The notes: generated from the letters alone by a model not told the origin. DNA of 64,000 nt from Macrotis lagotis (GCF_037893015.1 NC_133661.1:185940306-186004305); one strand, 5' to 3'. Positions 22,040 through 34,800 are shown, numbered from the stretch's first letter. Numbers and translations are program-made.

Positions 22040-22700
22040 AATTATTTCCTAGGTCAACAGCTCTTGGCTATTTTCTACTTCCTTCTACATGCTGATCTCC
22101 TTGTGATACAGTTCAATTCTTCATTATCTTCTTCTCTTGAATCTCTCCCTCCTTTATCCTATAACCCATTTTATCTTTCCAAACCTCAGTTCCAAACCAA
22201 CATCCACTATCTTTATTTCTATTTACATATTGCTGAAAGAAACTGGAGAAAATCACAAATTCTTTCTAGCTGGGTCCACCTCAAACTTGTGGCATACAAG
22301 CTCAGCTGAGCTCTCACCACAGCAGGGTCATACTTTTTACTTTCTCTGTTGATTCACTGTTTCTCTCATCAAAACACCTTTTCCAAAACTTTTTCTTTTT
22401 TTCCTCAAACCTTTCCTCCCCATGCTCTCAAGTGAGAACATTTTCACATATTTCACAAAAATAAAACATTGATGACATTTGCTGAAAGCTTCCTCTTTTC
22501 TCCATCTTCTCAACTTATATCTTCTAGATGCTTTCAGGGACACTCTCTACCTTAAATCTTTTTTTAATCACATCATTACCTGGCTCTTCTCTCTAAGTCT
22601 ACAAAAGTGATCCCATTCCATCTCATTTTCTTTAGCAAATTACTCAGGATATCATCCACCTTCTCTTGATCATTTTAATCTTAGTCAATAAGCAACTCAA
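22040..22700. repeat. Duplicon block Y, copy 2
   Basis: It matches 7290-7870 and 30200-30790, as described at copy 1. No coding potential was recognised; the open frames here are short and differ between copies. Confidence 0.5.
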
Positions 22701-22789
22701 ATTCACACTTTGAATTTTGTTTCCATAAAATTTTAATTTTAATAAAAATTTTAACTATATTTAGGGGCTGTGACAGTTAACTTGACTTT

Positions 22790-23200
22790 TATTTCACTTC
22801 TTTCTCAAGCCCCTGAAATGATCATGACTCTAGAGCAGATAGATACAAATGTCCCAGAGGTAAAGACTGTGAGGTGAGTCCCAAAAAGTAATAGTTGGAT
22901 GATCCTTCTATGATTTCATAGTGTTTCCTTTCTACAGTCATGTTACAATAACAAGGTGTTTTTTTTTTGGGGGGGGGAATAAGTAACTAGCAAGAAAATG
23001 AAAAAAAAATTAATCTCAAGACTATGGAGATCTAGAGTTAGAAATCAGAAACTAGGAATATTCTGCTGAGAGATAGTCAAAATCAAGGAACTAAGACACT
23101 AAAGCCTTGAGGCATTCAGATAATGAAATGATATTCTATCCATTATTACTCTGATCATTCCTGTGGTACTCCAAGAGCATCTTATTGCCTCTAGGATAAA
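22790..23200. repeat. Duplicon block X, copy 3
   Basis: The second block X in unit B ('gagtta gaaatcagaaacta', 'ctctgatcattcctgtggta'), about 1.5 kb after the first. In unit C an X copy likewise follows block Y, so the original unit probably had an X-Y-X order. Confidence 0.5.
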
Positions 23201-25189
23201 ACATGTCACCTCTTCATTCTCTGATCCTAGATTATTTTTTTCTAGTATATTATTCACCTTCTCTCCATGCCAAGAATAGACACCCTTCTCTTCATCTCTT
23301 GTAATCTCCAGCTTCCTTAAATCTTAAGCAATTTGGTATTTCTTAAGTTCTTTCTTGATTTTCAGGTGATATTGTCCTTCTTTTCAGATTGTTTATACAA
23401 TTGGTTTGCATTGGAGGACACCTCATGAACATTTTTGGTAGGTGCCTCCTATCTAATTTGTGTATTTGCTGAAGTTCTTTTGTGTCTTCCCTCCAAAAAC
23501 ATATGTTTTTCTAGGACTGAGATCCCATTTTTGTGTTTTTGGCTTCAGCACCCAAAGCACTGCCTAGAACATAGTAGATGTTTTAAAAAAATTCAGGTTT
23601 GATTAAATTACTGATTGCTAGTAGCATTGAGGCAGAGCCAAGAAAAAAAGAAGTTATTAAAGGCACCAGATTCACACACAGATAATATTTGTAAAATGCT
23701 TAGTATAGTGCATAGTAGGAACTTAATAATACTTGTTTCCTTCTCACATTCCCTTGATCCTTGCTTTTTATGTATTGTCATTCCCATAAGAATGCCTCAA
23801 AGTCAGGGATTTTAATTTCTTTTTGCTTGTATTTGTATCTGTAAAAGTTAATACATTGCCTGGCATATGATTTTTGCCTACCTACCTGACAACTGGAGGA
23901 GAAGAAGCAAGTGTCTTCAAAAGGTGAGGAGGAAATTAAATAAGAAAAAAACAGAGGACCTGGAAATGAACTGGTTGTATTCTATGAGTTTTAGGAGGGG
24001 AAAGTGAAGAGAGAGTAAAAGAGAATATATTAGTGAAGAAAAGAGAAATATAACTGGATATTCTCATAATCGGGATGATGCAGAACATAAATGCATGGAG
24101 GAAGAGCTGGGGAAGTGAACACCAGGGTGAATCTCACCCTTTCTCTATGTAAACCTAGTACTGATGTCTATTAGTATTGGACTGGAGATCAATGTCTTTG
24201 CCCTTTGTGAAGAGCAGGGCAGAGTTGGCAAGAACAGGAAAGCTCAGGTCTCTTAAATCTTCTGTGAGTTGTCACTTCTAAGTTTTCTTCATACTTGGAA
24301 TTTCCTTCAAGTTTTGTTCAAGTTGCTTCTGCTGCTTCTGACTTGCAGCTTTAAGAGGGAAGATGGACTAGGTTAATCACACTTTAGGGTGTTTAAGGAG
24401 AAGATTCTATGAAGAAATGAGAGGAATCAGCAGTCTTCATCCTGTTCCTCTCCCCAGTTTGCTACTTTATAGTTTTTGATGAACTTCCCCTTGGGTGAGA
24501 TCTAAGATTCTTTCTCTGATTGAGTTATTGCCTTATTCCCAGTGAGAGAACTCCATTTTATAATGACTGGTACATATATTCTCTTATTTTTACCTTCTCC
24601 AATTTCTGCTTGGCTATGATTTGAATAAATGAATTTCTTTATTCTTCACTGTCTATGATATTTGTTGGGAAGAGTCAAGATTTGATTGTAAAACTTTGGG
24701 TCTTGCTATCCCCAATAATGAAATAGCACTCATCCCCCAAACTAACAATAATATTTAAAGATTGGTTATGTATAATTCTAGCTTGGTGCCCCCACTTATT
24801 GAAATTAGAGTGTCCTTTGACTTCAACTTCCTGCTTCCCATCCTAGCAGGAGTTAAATTTTCCCTTAGAGAAAGTTAGGAGAAGAAAATATAATGTCTAT
24901 TCTGTATCAATTTAAGTCATATAAAGAAATCTTCATGCCATATGTTGGAAGTAGTCTTTAAAACATGTAAAATGGACTAAAGAAAGTTAAATACACATGA
25001 AGTAGGTTAATGTTGAAATACATTCAATTTATAGCAGAAACAAATGGAGATGAGGCATTTTCCTATAGGTATCATGGTTCCCCAGAAATTCCTGTTTGTG
25101 GAGGACATTGTGCTGACTTTATTTCTACTGGGAAGACTGCACTAGTTGCTTCTTAATGGAATTCATAGTGAGTCTGAAGATACTGACCT
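23201..25189. other. Intergenic sequence between units B and C
   Basis: No gene is recognised. About 24170-24720 resembles a long terminal repeat in composition: it ends 'gaataaatgaatttctttat' with short flanking inverted-type ends. I could not fix boundaries or a target duplication. The rest is low-complexity and old repeat sequence. Confidence 0.3.
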
Positions 25190-26153
25190 AACATTTGACC
25201 ATAGAATCAAAGTCTGAGGGCTAAAAGTCTTGTAGGCTAAAGTCTAAGGTTTCCAACTCAATTTGCATTATTTTATAGAAGAGGTTACAGAGCTTTGGAG
25301 TGGTTTTGTTATTTGTCTGAGAAGGACAAAGTAGGATACTTGAAGTAGGATACCCCTGTGCAGCTCTTCATTACTACTTCACAGCATCTTTCATTCATCA
25401 CAGAGTATTTGGAGGCTGCATATTGCCTTGATTGAAGCATGAATCCTGTAGAGTTTACTCATAATGACAGACAATCCATTATCTTAGACACTATAACTAG
25501 GTACAGAAGGGAGAACAATTTAGGACAGCCAGGTCAAAAGTAAGGAGATGGTATATGGTATATGGTATATGGATGGAAAATTTTCAGCACTGTGATCATT
25601 CTGAGGTAACAAAACTACAATAAGGAAGAATAAAATGTATTTATTTAAAAAAATCAAAAACTTCATAGTTTTTGTCACCAGGAAATATCATTCAAGTTGG
25701 TGTTAGAATAGATATGTATGGGGGAAAAAAGTACTTCTACTGAATCATCAAAAAGAATCATCAGAATTTTAAAAGTCCACTGAAATATTACCCTAGAATT
25801 AGTATCCTGAAAGAGACATTAAAGGACCCCTTAATTTATCTGCTTCTGGCCAGCTTTGGAAAATATTCTACCTAATTTAGCCTTTCTATCTAGTCTCAGT
25901 TCCATTTTTATGCTTGAGCTTTGGACCAGGTGCATAAACTGTCTCCTATTCCTCCAGGTCAGCATAAGGTGGTCATTAATCTTAAGGGATTTAGTTAGAC
26001 CTGGGGTTACCAAAGTTTGAATTTAGTACAAGACCAGTAAATTAGAGCTAAAAGTACTGAAAAATTCCCAGAAGGAAGAGACTAGTATAATGGGGTTGGG
26101 ATCTATTGGAAAATCATATGTAGCTCGCATGAATATGGTGTTTGAGGATATAT
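25190..26153. repeat. Duplicon blocks V and W, unit C copy
   Basis: Matches 230-520 (V) and 840-1240 (W) in the same order and at similar spacing, so units A and C share at least 1.5 kb of 5' flank. Confidence 0.6.
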
Positions 26154-26154
26154 A

Positions 26155-26212
<58 letters not shown>
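26154..26212. repeat. (TG)n microsatellite
   Basis: A nearly pure TG run of about 58 bases, 0.5 kb upstream of the unit C promoter. The equivalent place in unit A has a SINE with a (GA)n tract. Confidence 0.95.
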
Positions 26213-26214
<2 letters not shown>

Positions 26215-26689
26215 GTAATCTCTTTATAGCAAAACTATGAGTAATAAGGCAAGTATTGCTTTTTCACAAAAGGAGAAATAGGTTCAGAGAGAGTATTAAA
26301 CAGAGAGCTCCAAGATCAGAAGAGCTCAAAGGGAGTAGTAAAAGCTGGAAGGTTGAATTATTAACTATACTGGTCCTTGTTAGAGCAAGGAATGAAACCT
26401 TCCCCCATCATTTGCTCTGGTGTTTGGGCTGGAATTGAGTTTTTTCTCATGGGTTTACTGTAAATGAGGAGAAAATGAAGTAGGCAAAACTTGAGTAAAC
26501 AAGGAACCGTGAACTAAAGCTTTTTTATTTCTTATCAGTGTGACTCAGTTATGGGAAAAGTTTAGATTCCCCAGAAAAATCTGACTTCTGATCTGTTGTT
26601 TTCCCAAGTGAAGGTGGTAAGGTGATTGTGGATAAAAGAGGGGTAGATGGTCAAATTTGGGATGATGGGAAATGGTCATGAATTTTCTG

Positions 26690-26867
26690 CTCAGTTCACA
26701 AAACCTCTGCATGCCACAGTGGCCACACCTCCATTTAGCACCACCCACTCAATGAGAACATTTAAGAGGAGGACACTCAGAGGGAAGAGAGACCAAGGCT
26801 TCTTTTCATCTCTGGGACCAATTGAATTCTAAATCTGCAGAAAGCAGAGCACAGACAGTAGGTGAGG
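26690..26867 (+). promoter_or_regulatory. Unit C RNase promoter and non-coding exon 1
   Basis: 'ggccacacctcc' and 'accacccactc' precede a TATA-like 'catttaag' (26758-26765). Exon 1 ends at 26861 with donor 'cagtag|gtgagg'. It is the closest match to unit A's promoter, including 'aagaggagga(c/a)actcagaggga'. The transcription start, near 26790, is inferred. Confidence 0.7.
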
Positions 26868-27853
26868 AGAGAAAGTCTAAGTATGAGCCTGGGCATTAGG
26901 GATTATCCCCAGGAGGGGAGGCAAGGGTAGTGATCCCTTTTTGATCAAGTGGTGAGGAGTGGGGAAACTAGAGTGGGAAAGAAAGTGAGTATAATAATTA
27001 TATTAAGAAGGAAAAAGAAGTATTTGCTAATTTTTTATGGTAGGGAACTTAGAGATTTTCTTAACCCCCTTTTAAATATTATTATTATTATTGTTATTAT
27101 TATTGTCTCTCAGTCTGAAGATGTTAGAAATGGATGGTTTTATATGCACATTATAACAGATGGAGACTTTTTCCTTCCTAGCTTCAGTTTTTTTTAAAAG
27201 AACTGATATATGCCATCTTAACATTCCAAGCAAAATTTGAAATATACTCATTCCTTCTATCAACCTCAAGTTCAGTGTCTCACAAAATTGATAGCTATGT
27301 GTCATAAAAGGTGGACTTTAGGGGATAAATAAGTGGATTTCTAAAGAGAGAACTTAAAAGATTTTCTTTGATATATTGCTCTGAATGTTGCATCCTGGGA
27401 AACAGGTTATTTTATCTATTCTTCATTCCAACTTTTTTTTATGGTCCTCTTGGATGTAAAGCTGGAGTCAATGTGGTTTTGATCTCACAGGAGAAGGAAA
27501 CAAAGAGGGATATGATAACTGATAATTCCTCTCTTGGACAACTTTGCTTCTCTCTTCTAATCATTCCCAAATTTCAAACCAAAAATGAATTTAATAAAGT
27601 TAAAATAATTTGAAGTCCAGCACAGTGGGATATGACAGGGATGAAGATTGGAGAGAAGGCATGGAAAATAGATATAAAAGTATAATAAAATATAATCTAG
27701 TATAGAAGAGATAAGGACAATATAAGAGAAGAGGAAATGAAGCTATAGTGGAGAGAGTTTGAGCTTAAGGATGAGGAGATGGTATCCTAAGTGAAGTCAC
27801 AGATTTTTAACCTTCACTCTTTTTCCCATTGTTCCTTTTCTCCCCAAGACCAG
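26868..27853 (+). other. Unit C intron
   Basis: About 0.99 kb from the donor at 26862 to an acceptor at 'ttctccccaag|accagatg'. It is collinear with the introns of A, D and E. An (ATT)n tract lies at about 27077-27103. It has no inserted SINE or L1, so it is the best template of the ancestral intron. Confidence 0.6.
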
Positions 27854-28318
27854 ATGTTTCATCCTCTGATGTGGACTGTTTTCTTGTTCATCTTTCTGGA
27901 TCTTACTAACTACTCCCATGCTCAAGACTTCTGGACTCATCATGTGGACTACCCCAAGACCAATATTTTAGGAAAGCCATTGCAGTACTGTGATTTGATG
28001 ATGATCCAGAGGAGACTGATTAACAGTAGTAGTTACTGCATGGCCTTCAACACCTTCATCCATGAGACAAATGATACAATTCTCAATATCTGTGCTAATT
28101 CTATCACTCCCTACCAAAATCTCAGGGCTCTAAACTGTTACATAAGTCCTCACCCCATTTTGGTGACAGATTGTTTTTCCAGGTGCCTTTCCTGTGTTTT
28201 TAACTGTAGATATATGGAAACAGTCCATTTTACAAGAATTAGGGCTGCTTGTGCAAATGGACAACCAGAACACATGATTAGACAAATTTATTATACCCCC
28301 TTCTGGATCAAATTTTGA
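27854..28318 (+). CDS. Secreted RNase A superfamily protein, unit C; both His kept, Lys lost, nine cysteines
   Basis: 154 residues in one exon, starting right after the acceptor. Residues 1-23 are a signal peptide ending SHA, giving a secreted chain of about 131 residues. Aligned to RNase A/angiogenin, His30 (His12) and His140 (His119) are present, but the catalytic lysine is Met63 in CMAFNTFIHE. Asp121 is also replaced (Ile142). Cysteines are 46, 62, 80, 95, 107, 111, 114, 118 and 133: the first Cys of the 65-72 pair is missing and two new ones sit in the loop before Cys118, leaving an odd count. The C-terminal spacing CANGQPEH matches angiogenin rather than RNase 1. Sequons are at Asn57 and Asn73. 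Weak or no RNase activity is inferred. Confidence 0.9.
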   Translation: MFHPLMWTVFLFIFLDLTNYSHAQDFWTHHVDYPKTNILGKPLQYCDLMMIQRRLINSSSYCMAFNTFIHETNDTILNICANSITPYQNLRALNCYISPHPILVTDCFSRCLSCVFNCRYMETVHFTRIRAACANGQPEHMIRQIYYTPFWIKF

Positions 28319-28438
28319 ATCCCATTTGAGTATAATATTTATTCAAGGCAGCTTTTATCTAAATATTTTATAAATATTTATATTTAGGAAGAATGAAAGT
28401 TTTTTTGTGGGCAGGGACTCCTCCATTTATGTATTTTC

Positions 28439-28444
28439 AATAAA
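28439..28444 (+). promoter_or_regulatory. Candidate poly(A) signal, unit C
   Basis: AATAAA, 120 bases after the stop codon, follows 'cagggactcctcc', which is also seen after units B, D and E. Confidence 0.5.
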
Positions 28445-28984
28445 ATCAGTATGAGGAAGACTCAACAGTACATGGACATTTTTTTCACAATACTGGAACA
28501 CAGTGGGTGTTTAATCACTACTTTAGTGATTGAATTATTTACTAATTCAAATACTGAGGTAGAAGTCAGGAAAGATATCTGAAAAATGTGCTTAGATGCA
28601 TATTACTATGGTGGAAAATGCAAGTTGTTGACTGACTTTAGATAGTTTGGCCAAATGCCAGAAGAGAATTCATTGAAAGCTACACAATCTTCTTGTTGTA
28701 AAACTGAAACCTGCTCTTGTTACTTGCTCTAGTCTCTGGTGAAAATGGTAAAAAAACTTTTTTTTTCAATGTTGTATTGAGTAATGGAGAGAAAAACTCT
28801 ACTGCAGTGTCAGAAATATAAGACAAAGACTTTTGGCTCCAGTTTGGCACCTGTAGTGTTTTTAAGTTATTCCTTAAAGTTTGTTGAAGGAAGAAGCAAA
28901 TTTGCATGTCTCTAGAATAAACTGATAGAGGAAAGATGGGAGCTTAAAAGGATTCAGGAGTTTGTTGTTTTTATTTTTAGTATG

Positions 28985-30190
28985 TTTCTTATTTTGTCAT
29001 TTTATTTAGTATTTTTCCTAATTACATGTAAAAACAAGTTTCAACATTCATTTTTAAAAATTCAAGTTCCAGATTCTCCCTTACTACCCACCTCATTGAG
29101 AAGATAAACAATTTGATACAGGTTGTAGTCCTGCAAATATATTTGTATTAGTCATATTATGAAAGGAAAATAGACTAAAAAAGACCCAAGAAAAATAAAG
29201 TAATCGGACTGTTCTTTGATCTGTGTTCAGTCTTCATCAGTTCTTTCTTTAGGAATAGACAGCATTTTTTTTCATCAGAAGTCTTTCAAAGTTGTCTTGG
29301 ATCATCATATTGCTGAGAATAGCAAAGTCATTCACAGCTGATCATCATAGAATATTGCCATTACTGTACTTTCCTAGATTTACTTGTTTCACTTCACATT
29401 AGTTAATGTCAGTCTTCCCAGGGTTTTTTTTTTTTGAGAGCATCCTATTCATCATTTTCTTAGAGCATGATAGTATTCCATTACAATCATAAACCACAAC
29501 TTATTTAGCCTTTCTCCCATTGATGAGAATCCTCTCAATTTTCAATTTTTTGCCACCAGAAAAGAGCTGTTATAAAGGATCTATAAATAGGTCCCTTTTC
29601 TTTTTTTTTAAAATCTCTTTGGGATACAAACCTAGTAGTGGAATTTCTGGGTCAGAGGATAAACATAGTTTTTATAGCACTTTGGGCATAGTTACAAATT
29701 ACTCCACATCATGGTTGAATCAGCTTACAATGTATTAATGACTCAATTTCTCCACCTTCTCTCTAAGATTTATCTTTTTTCTGTCCTATTAGACAATCTA
29801 AAAATTGTGAATTAGCACCTCAGAATTGTCTCAATTTGAATTTCTTCAATCAATAGTGTTTTCAATTTTTTTTGTATGTTTATGGATAGCTTTGATTGCT
29901 TCATCTAAAATCTGTTCATATATTGTAGCCATTTATCAATTGGGAAATGACTTTTATCTTTAAAAATTTGCCTCAGTTCTCTATATATTTGAGAAATGAG
30001 ACTTTTATCAGAGTAACTTATTTCAAAAATTGCTAACTGCATGCCTTTTTATTTATTTCTCCTGTTTTACTTTATTCTCTCTCTCCTTTCACCCTGTTCT
30101 TTCTCAAAAGTGTTTTGCTTTTGACTACCATCTCCCCCTAATCTTTCTTTCCTATTGTCAGCCCTGCCCCTTTTTTATCCCCTTTTCTTT
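28985..30190 (-). mobile_element. L1 3' end, antisense, downstream of unit C
   Basis: From 'cctaattacatgtaaaaaca' to 'ctctctcctttcaccctgt', parallel to 10821-11955. It is decayed and separates unit C's near flank from its block Y. Confidence 0.75.
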
Positions 30191-30199
30191 TCTGTAAGG

Positions 30200-31350
30200 T
30201 AAGATAGCCTGGCTATATTTTCCTTTCCTCTCTTCCATACATTGACCTCTTACTGGTAAAAATCAATTATAGACTGTTTTCTTCTCTTGCTCTCTTATGC
30301 TCTAGGTTGCCTTGCCTGTCAAACTACAGCTCCAGATTATTCCTACCATCTACTGCGTTTTCTCCTACTCACTTGTAAAAAGAAGCTGGAGAAACTCATG
30401 AAACCCTGATGACTGGGTCCACTGATTATGGAACATCATTTTAACCGGCCCCTCACTGCAGCAGAGTCATTATTTATACTTTCCTAAATTGAGTCACTCT
30501 CTTACTCATAATAATACCTTTTTCAAAATTTTTCATCCTTTCTCAAACCTCTTCCTCTCCCCATTCTCTCAGCTAAGAACCTTTCCTCATTTTTCACTGA
30601 AAAAATTGAGGACCTTTGTTAAGAGCTTCCTTATCTCTCCTTCTCAGTTCACTTCTCTCAGATACTTTTACTCCGCTCCACAGAATGAGTTGACCCTTCT
30701 CCTTTTGAACACAATATGCTGAAATACACAAATGATCTCATTCTATTTCATTTTTTCTCTATCATCCACATTTCTTGTTTTTCTTAATTTCAGTTGAAGA
30801 CACATTTATTAAAGTACTGGGATACAAATGGATAAAGCTACCACCCTTAGGCAGGACGTTATCTCTTCTCATTTGAATTATTGAAATAGTCTGATTTTTA
30901 ACTTCCCTGCTTAAAATCTCTCCTCACTTCATTTCATTTTCCTCCCAGCTCTCAAAGCCCATCTGACTTTCTCACTACGTTACTTAATAAATCTCAATTG
31001 TTTCATATCATCTCTATGATAAACCATAAAATCCTATTTTTGATGTCAAAGGTTTTTCAAACCTCCCCTCTCTCCCCACACCTTTGGAAAGGAGACACCT
31101 CACAACAAAGAATTGGATTTCAGGTTGTTTCAATTAAATTGTCAAAGGGCAATTCCATTGGGTCTGCTTTTTCTTTTAGATATGGGTAGGCAAGCATGAA
31201 GAGCAACTGAATGAAACTTTTATCTCAAGATCACCTCTCAAGATCATGGAGGTCTGAGGTCAGATGTTGGAGACAAAGAGTTCTGTTCTGATCTAGAGCA
31301 AGTGGTGTTGAGAGAAGACAATACTTCATGCCCACTAGGAGGACTCTTTT
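30200..31350. repeat. Duplicon blocks Y (copy 3) and X (copy 4), unit C
   Basis: Y lies at 30200-30790 and X at 31090-31340 ('gagacaaagagttctg', 'gatctagagcaag'). Between them is sequence like 'ttaacttccctgcttaaaatc', part of a dispersed mammalian repeat. Confidence 0.5.
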
Positions 31351-31374
31351 GGCTGACTTTTAAAAATTATTATT

Positions 31375-31600
31375 AAGACTTTTTTTTCCAATTACCATGC
31401 AAAGATAGTTTCCAACATTCATCTTTTTGTAAGCTTTTGAGTTCCACAATTTTCTGCCACACCTCTTTCTCTTCCCTCACTCCATGGAAACAAGTAATAG
31501 AATATAGGTTGTACATTCAGAATTGTGTTGAACATATTTCCAGATTAGTCACTGATTATTTCCTGGTATATATTCTCCCTTGTATACTTTTTTCATTTCT
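31375..31600 (-). mobile_element. L1 3' end fragment, antisense
   Basis: 'ttttccaattaccatgcaa', 'ttccaacattcat' and 'gagttccacaattttctgcc' are antisense L1 3' UTR motifs. Confidence 0.65.
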
Positions 31601-31865
31601 GATTTGCTGTGGACTTGGATAGATTGCTTTCTTTACCAAAAACAAATGAAAAAGTCACTATTCTTCCTCTCATTGCTGAAGAGATATCCCTAAAGGGCTG
31701 ATCTGACCATGCAAGATCTAACCCTTGCTCCCAAATATACAAGAGTTTCCTATTGCCTCTTGTTACATGATGGCCTCATGCTTGGCATGCATTGCTCTTT
31801 ACTCCAACTACCTTTCTATTGTATACTGATCCTCTTCTCATAATCAGATATCTACCCTAAATGAC

Positions 31866-32190
31866 CTATCCCTTGATAGGTAGCTAGTTGGTGCTGTGGA
31901 TAGAGTACTGGCTTTGGAGTCAGTAAAACAGGAGATCAAATCCAGCCTCAGATACTTGACTCTTACTAGCTGGGTGACCTTGGACAAATCACTTAACCCT
32001 AATTGCCTCACATATAGGACCATTTCCAGTTGTCCTGATTCATATCTGACCATTCGATCTGGATAACCTGGAGGAGAAAGTGAGGCTAGTGACTTAGCAC
32101 AGCACCCCCTCACTCAAGTCCAAATCATGTGCTTATCATGGCATTAACTTACTGATGTCATAGTCTTCTTTGAAAATAAAGGACGAACGT
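31866..32190 (+). mobile_element. Long-form marsupial SINE
   Basis: Complete, from 'taggtagctagttggtgctg' to 'gtcttctttgaaaataaagg'. The 3' half includes 'ccccctcactcaagtccaaa'. Confidence 0.85.
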
Positions 32191-32519
32191 TATTATTTCT
32201 TGATGCTTTTAGGCAATATTCATTCCATCTCCCATCTCACTGCCTTAGCACAGAATATTCCTCATGCTGAGAATATACTACTTTCTTAACCTCTTGGCAT
32301 TCCTGGATGCCTTTAATTCAGAAGTAGTAAGACTTTCCTTAATAAACTTTTATCTTTCTTTCTATCCTCAGAATTTATCACAGTGCCTGGCAGATAGTAA
32401 ACTATCAATAAATGTTTATTGACTGAATTGTTTACAGGTAGTGTCCTTCCATCCAAGTTTACTTTGCATATTGCTTTCTTTGGCCCCCTGGGCTCAGGTA
32501 ATAACAAAAACCTTAGTAT

Positions 32520-33200
32520 GGGAATTTAAATACTGGGTAAGTTGATATAAAGAAGAGTTTTATTATGAGTAGTACCAGGCAGGCCAAAAAAAACCACCCC
32601 AATATATCCATATATTTTATATGGCAACATAAATAAATAGAAGTTTGCCCCATGAATAACACTCATCCATTACAAAAGCGGAGGGAGACATTGGGAAAGA
32701 AACATACTCAAAGTTGGGGTTCAGGAGGTCAGATTACATAACCAACAAATGGACTTGGTGTCTGATATGGGAAAGGTCATTCCTAATCAGATATAGATAG
32801 AGATAGAGATAGAGATAGAGATAGAGATAGATAGAGATGATAGAGATAGAGATAGCGATAGAGATAGAGATAGAGATAAAGATAGAGATAGAGATAGAGA
32901 AAAAGCTCACTTATTGACACCAGGTTTCAGTGAGGCTTGGATAAGAAGAGCTTCTTTATTTGGTTCAGAAAATTGGAGAAGACATAAGTTAACTAATCTA
33001 AGACAACAGGAGGAGAATGACTCAGAGACCAGAAGCTTTGATCATGGACTACGTGAGACAGCAACAAGCAATAGAAATGTACAATAGGTCAGAACAGTAG
33101 AAATGTACATCCTGTCAGTCTTTGCTTTTATGCTTTATGGGTATTAGAACATTTAACCTAATGATGCCATATTGAAGTCTTTTTATTGTAACAACATCAA
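32520..33200 (+). repeat. LTR-like dispersed element, copy 1, with an internal GATA-type minisatellite
   Basis: The same element lies inverted at about 42790-43400. Shared landmarks are 'ggttca(g/a)gaggtca', 'ggtgtc(t/a)gata', 'attcctaatcag' and 'tttcagtgag(g/a)cttgg'. The first copy carries a (GATAGA)n-type expansion at 32794-32900, absent from the second. The family is unknown; its size and layout suit a solo LTR, but no terminal TG...CA is proven. Confidence 0.5.
32794..32900. repeat. (GATAGA)n minisatellite
   Basis: About 107 bases of GATA/GAGATA hexamer with single-base interruptions. Confidence 0.95.
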
Positions 33201-33932
33201 ACAACATGAGGATTATAATTATCACATGTACCTTAAAGCAATGGGTAAATAAAAAACAATTTGTTCTAAATTTCTTTAAGGTAGTTGAAAAAGGTGCCAT
33301 GGAGCACTTAGAGCTTGATCAGCTATGGCAAACTCCACAGTTATACATTGCATCTTGGGCCATTCATCTTAACTTATTTTGTCTTTCCACTGGACTATGA
33401 TGGTTTAGGAAGACAAAGTAAGCCTGATGATTTTGAATGACTCTGTCTCACTTAAATCAAATTCATATCATTGATCTTCTTTCAAAAAACCCAATTTTGC
33501 TTTTATTTCCTAATCAAAAATAGTTGTTATATAATCCCTGCTTCCCTTACGTTCTGTTGATGGAGAAGGCACTTTATGAAGGCTTTCAAGATCCACATAA
33601 GGGAGAAGCCCCTGAAGACCTTGCATAAATTAGAGCTCTTCCAGCCAAACCTTGGAAAATTCAAACCTGACACATATCCTGTCTTTTGCAAAAAGCCAGA
33701 TTTCATTCCCTTTTCTTCATTGGCTGGCTCTTCTTTCATATTTTTTCTGATGACCACACAGGAAAAGTATACATTCAGGTCAAATTGTTTGACCCAGACT
33801 CTAAGTTCAGAGGCTTTTCCCCTGGAGGGCTTTTGCTAGGACACCCGTAGATTGCTTTATTTAACAAATATGTTTAATGGTCACTATGAAGATCAGGCAG
33901 TTTGTTTTCTTGTTAAAGCTGGAAGGGATTGC
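33201..33932. other. Intergenic sequence
   Basis: No gene is seen. Open frames of 64-87 codons on either strand show no recognisable motifs. Part may be the internal end of the LTR-like element. Confidence 0.3.
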
Positions 33933-34083
33933 AGGCAGCTAGGTGTGCCTGGAAGTGGATAGAGCATGGCCCTGTGGTCAGGAGGACTTGCATTCAAATC
34001 CAGCCTCAGACACTTAATATTTAACTGTGTGACCTTAGGGAAGTCATTTAAACCCATTGCCTTGCAAAAGCCAGAAAAAAAGT
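33933..34083 (+). mobile_element. Marsupial tRNA-like SINE
   Basis: 'aggcagctaggtgtgcctgg' to 'ttgccttgcaaaagcc' plus an A tail. Confidence 0.85.
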
Positions 34084-34437
34084 AAGGGTTTGGAGGAGAC
34101 TGAACAATGCATTCCCTTTTCCTGGAATCTAGCTAAGAAATGGTGTGGAAAGGAGGAAACTAGTTCTTTTTTGTAACATAACCAGATAATCATCATTTCC
34201 TCTCTTCTTTCTCTGTGGTAAAGAAAAGATGCCCAGAATTACTGTTGAATAGAGCTTTGAGTGTTTAAAAATAACAATAGTAAGCCAAATGACTCTTTCT
34301 TTTTTCCTGATTGTCATTGTGACAATAACTGTATTTCTTTAGGCCATTCTTCATTTCATTTAGGCCATTCATCCTGACTGTATATCTAATTCTGCAACCT
34401 TCATCATCATGTCACCCCCTGCTGGAACCTAGACACC

Positions 34438-34800
34438 TAACTGTTAGAGGGTAGAGGCTGCTAGGCTAGATATAAGAGGATATGAGGTCAGAATCTTTTT
34501 TTTTTTAGTTTTTGCAAAGCCACACAGCTAGGTAATTATCAAGTGTTTGAGGTCAGATTTGAACTCAGGTACTCCTGACTCCAATGCTGGTGCTTTATCC
34601 ACTGCTCCACCTAGCCACCCCTGAGGTCAGAATCTTGAGTTCAAACCTATTCTCAGAATTTACTAGCTATCTGACCAGGGGCAGTCATCCTACTTCAGTT
34701 TCCTCTTCTGTAAAATGTGAATAACACCTACCTCCCAGGTTTGCTGTGATTAGAAGAGATAATATTTATTGGGTGCTTAGCAAAGTGCCTGATTTGTTTC
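34438..34800 (+). mobile_element. MIR-type SINE, split by a younger SINE
   Basis: Typical MIR text ('cagtttcctcttctgtaaaa', 'aatgtgaataacacctacct', 'gctgtgattagaagagataa') in two pieces around the insertion at 34498-34621. Confidence 0.75.
34498..34621 (-). mobile_element. Marsupial SINE with target-site duplication, inside a MIR
   Basis: Antisense copy flanked by the exact 15-mer tgaggtcagaatctt at 34483-34497 and 34622-34636. Confidence 0.95.

Noticed and set aside
28680..28907. 75-codon - strand ORF after unit C
   Set aside because: The matching duplicon sequence in unit A (about 6390-6540) is not open in this frame, and no motif is present.
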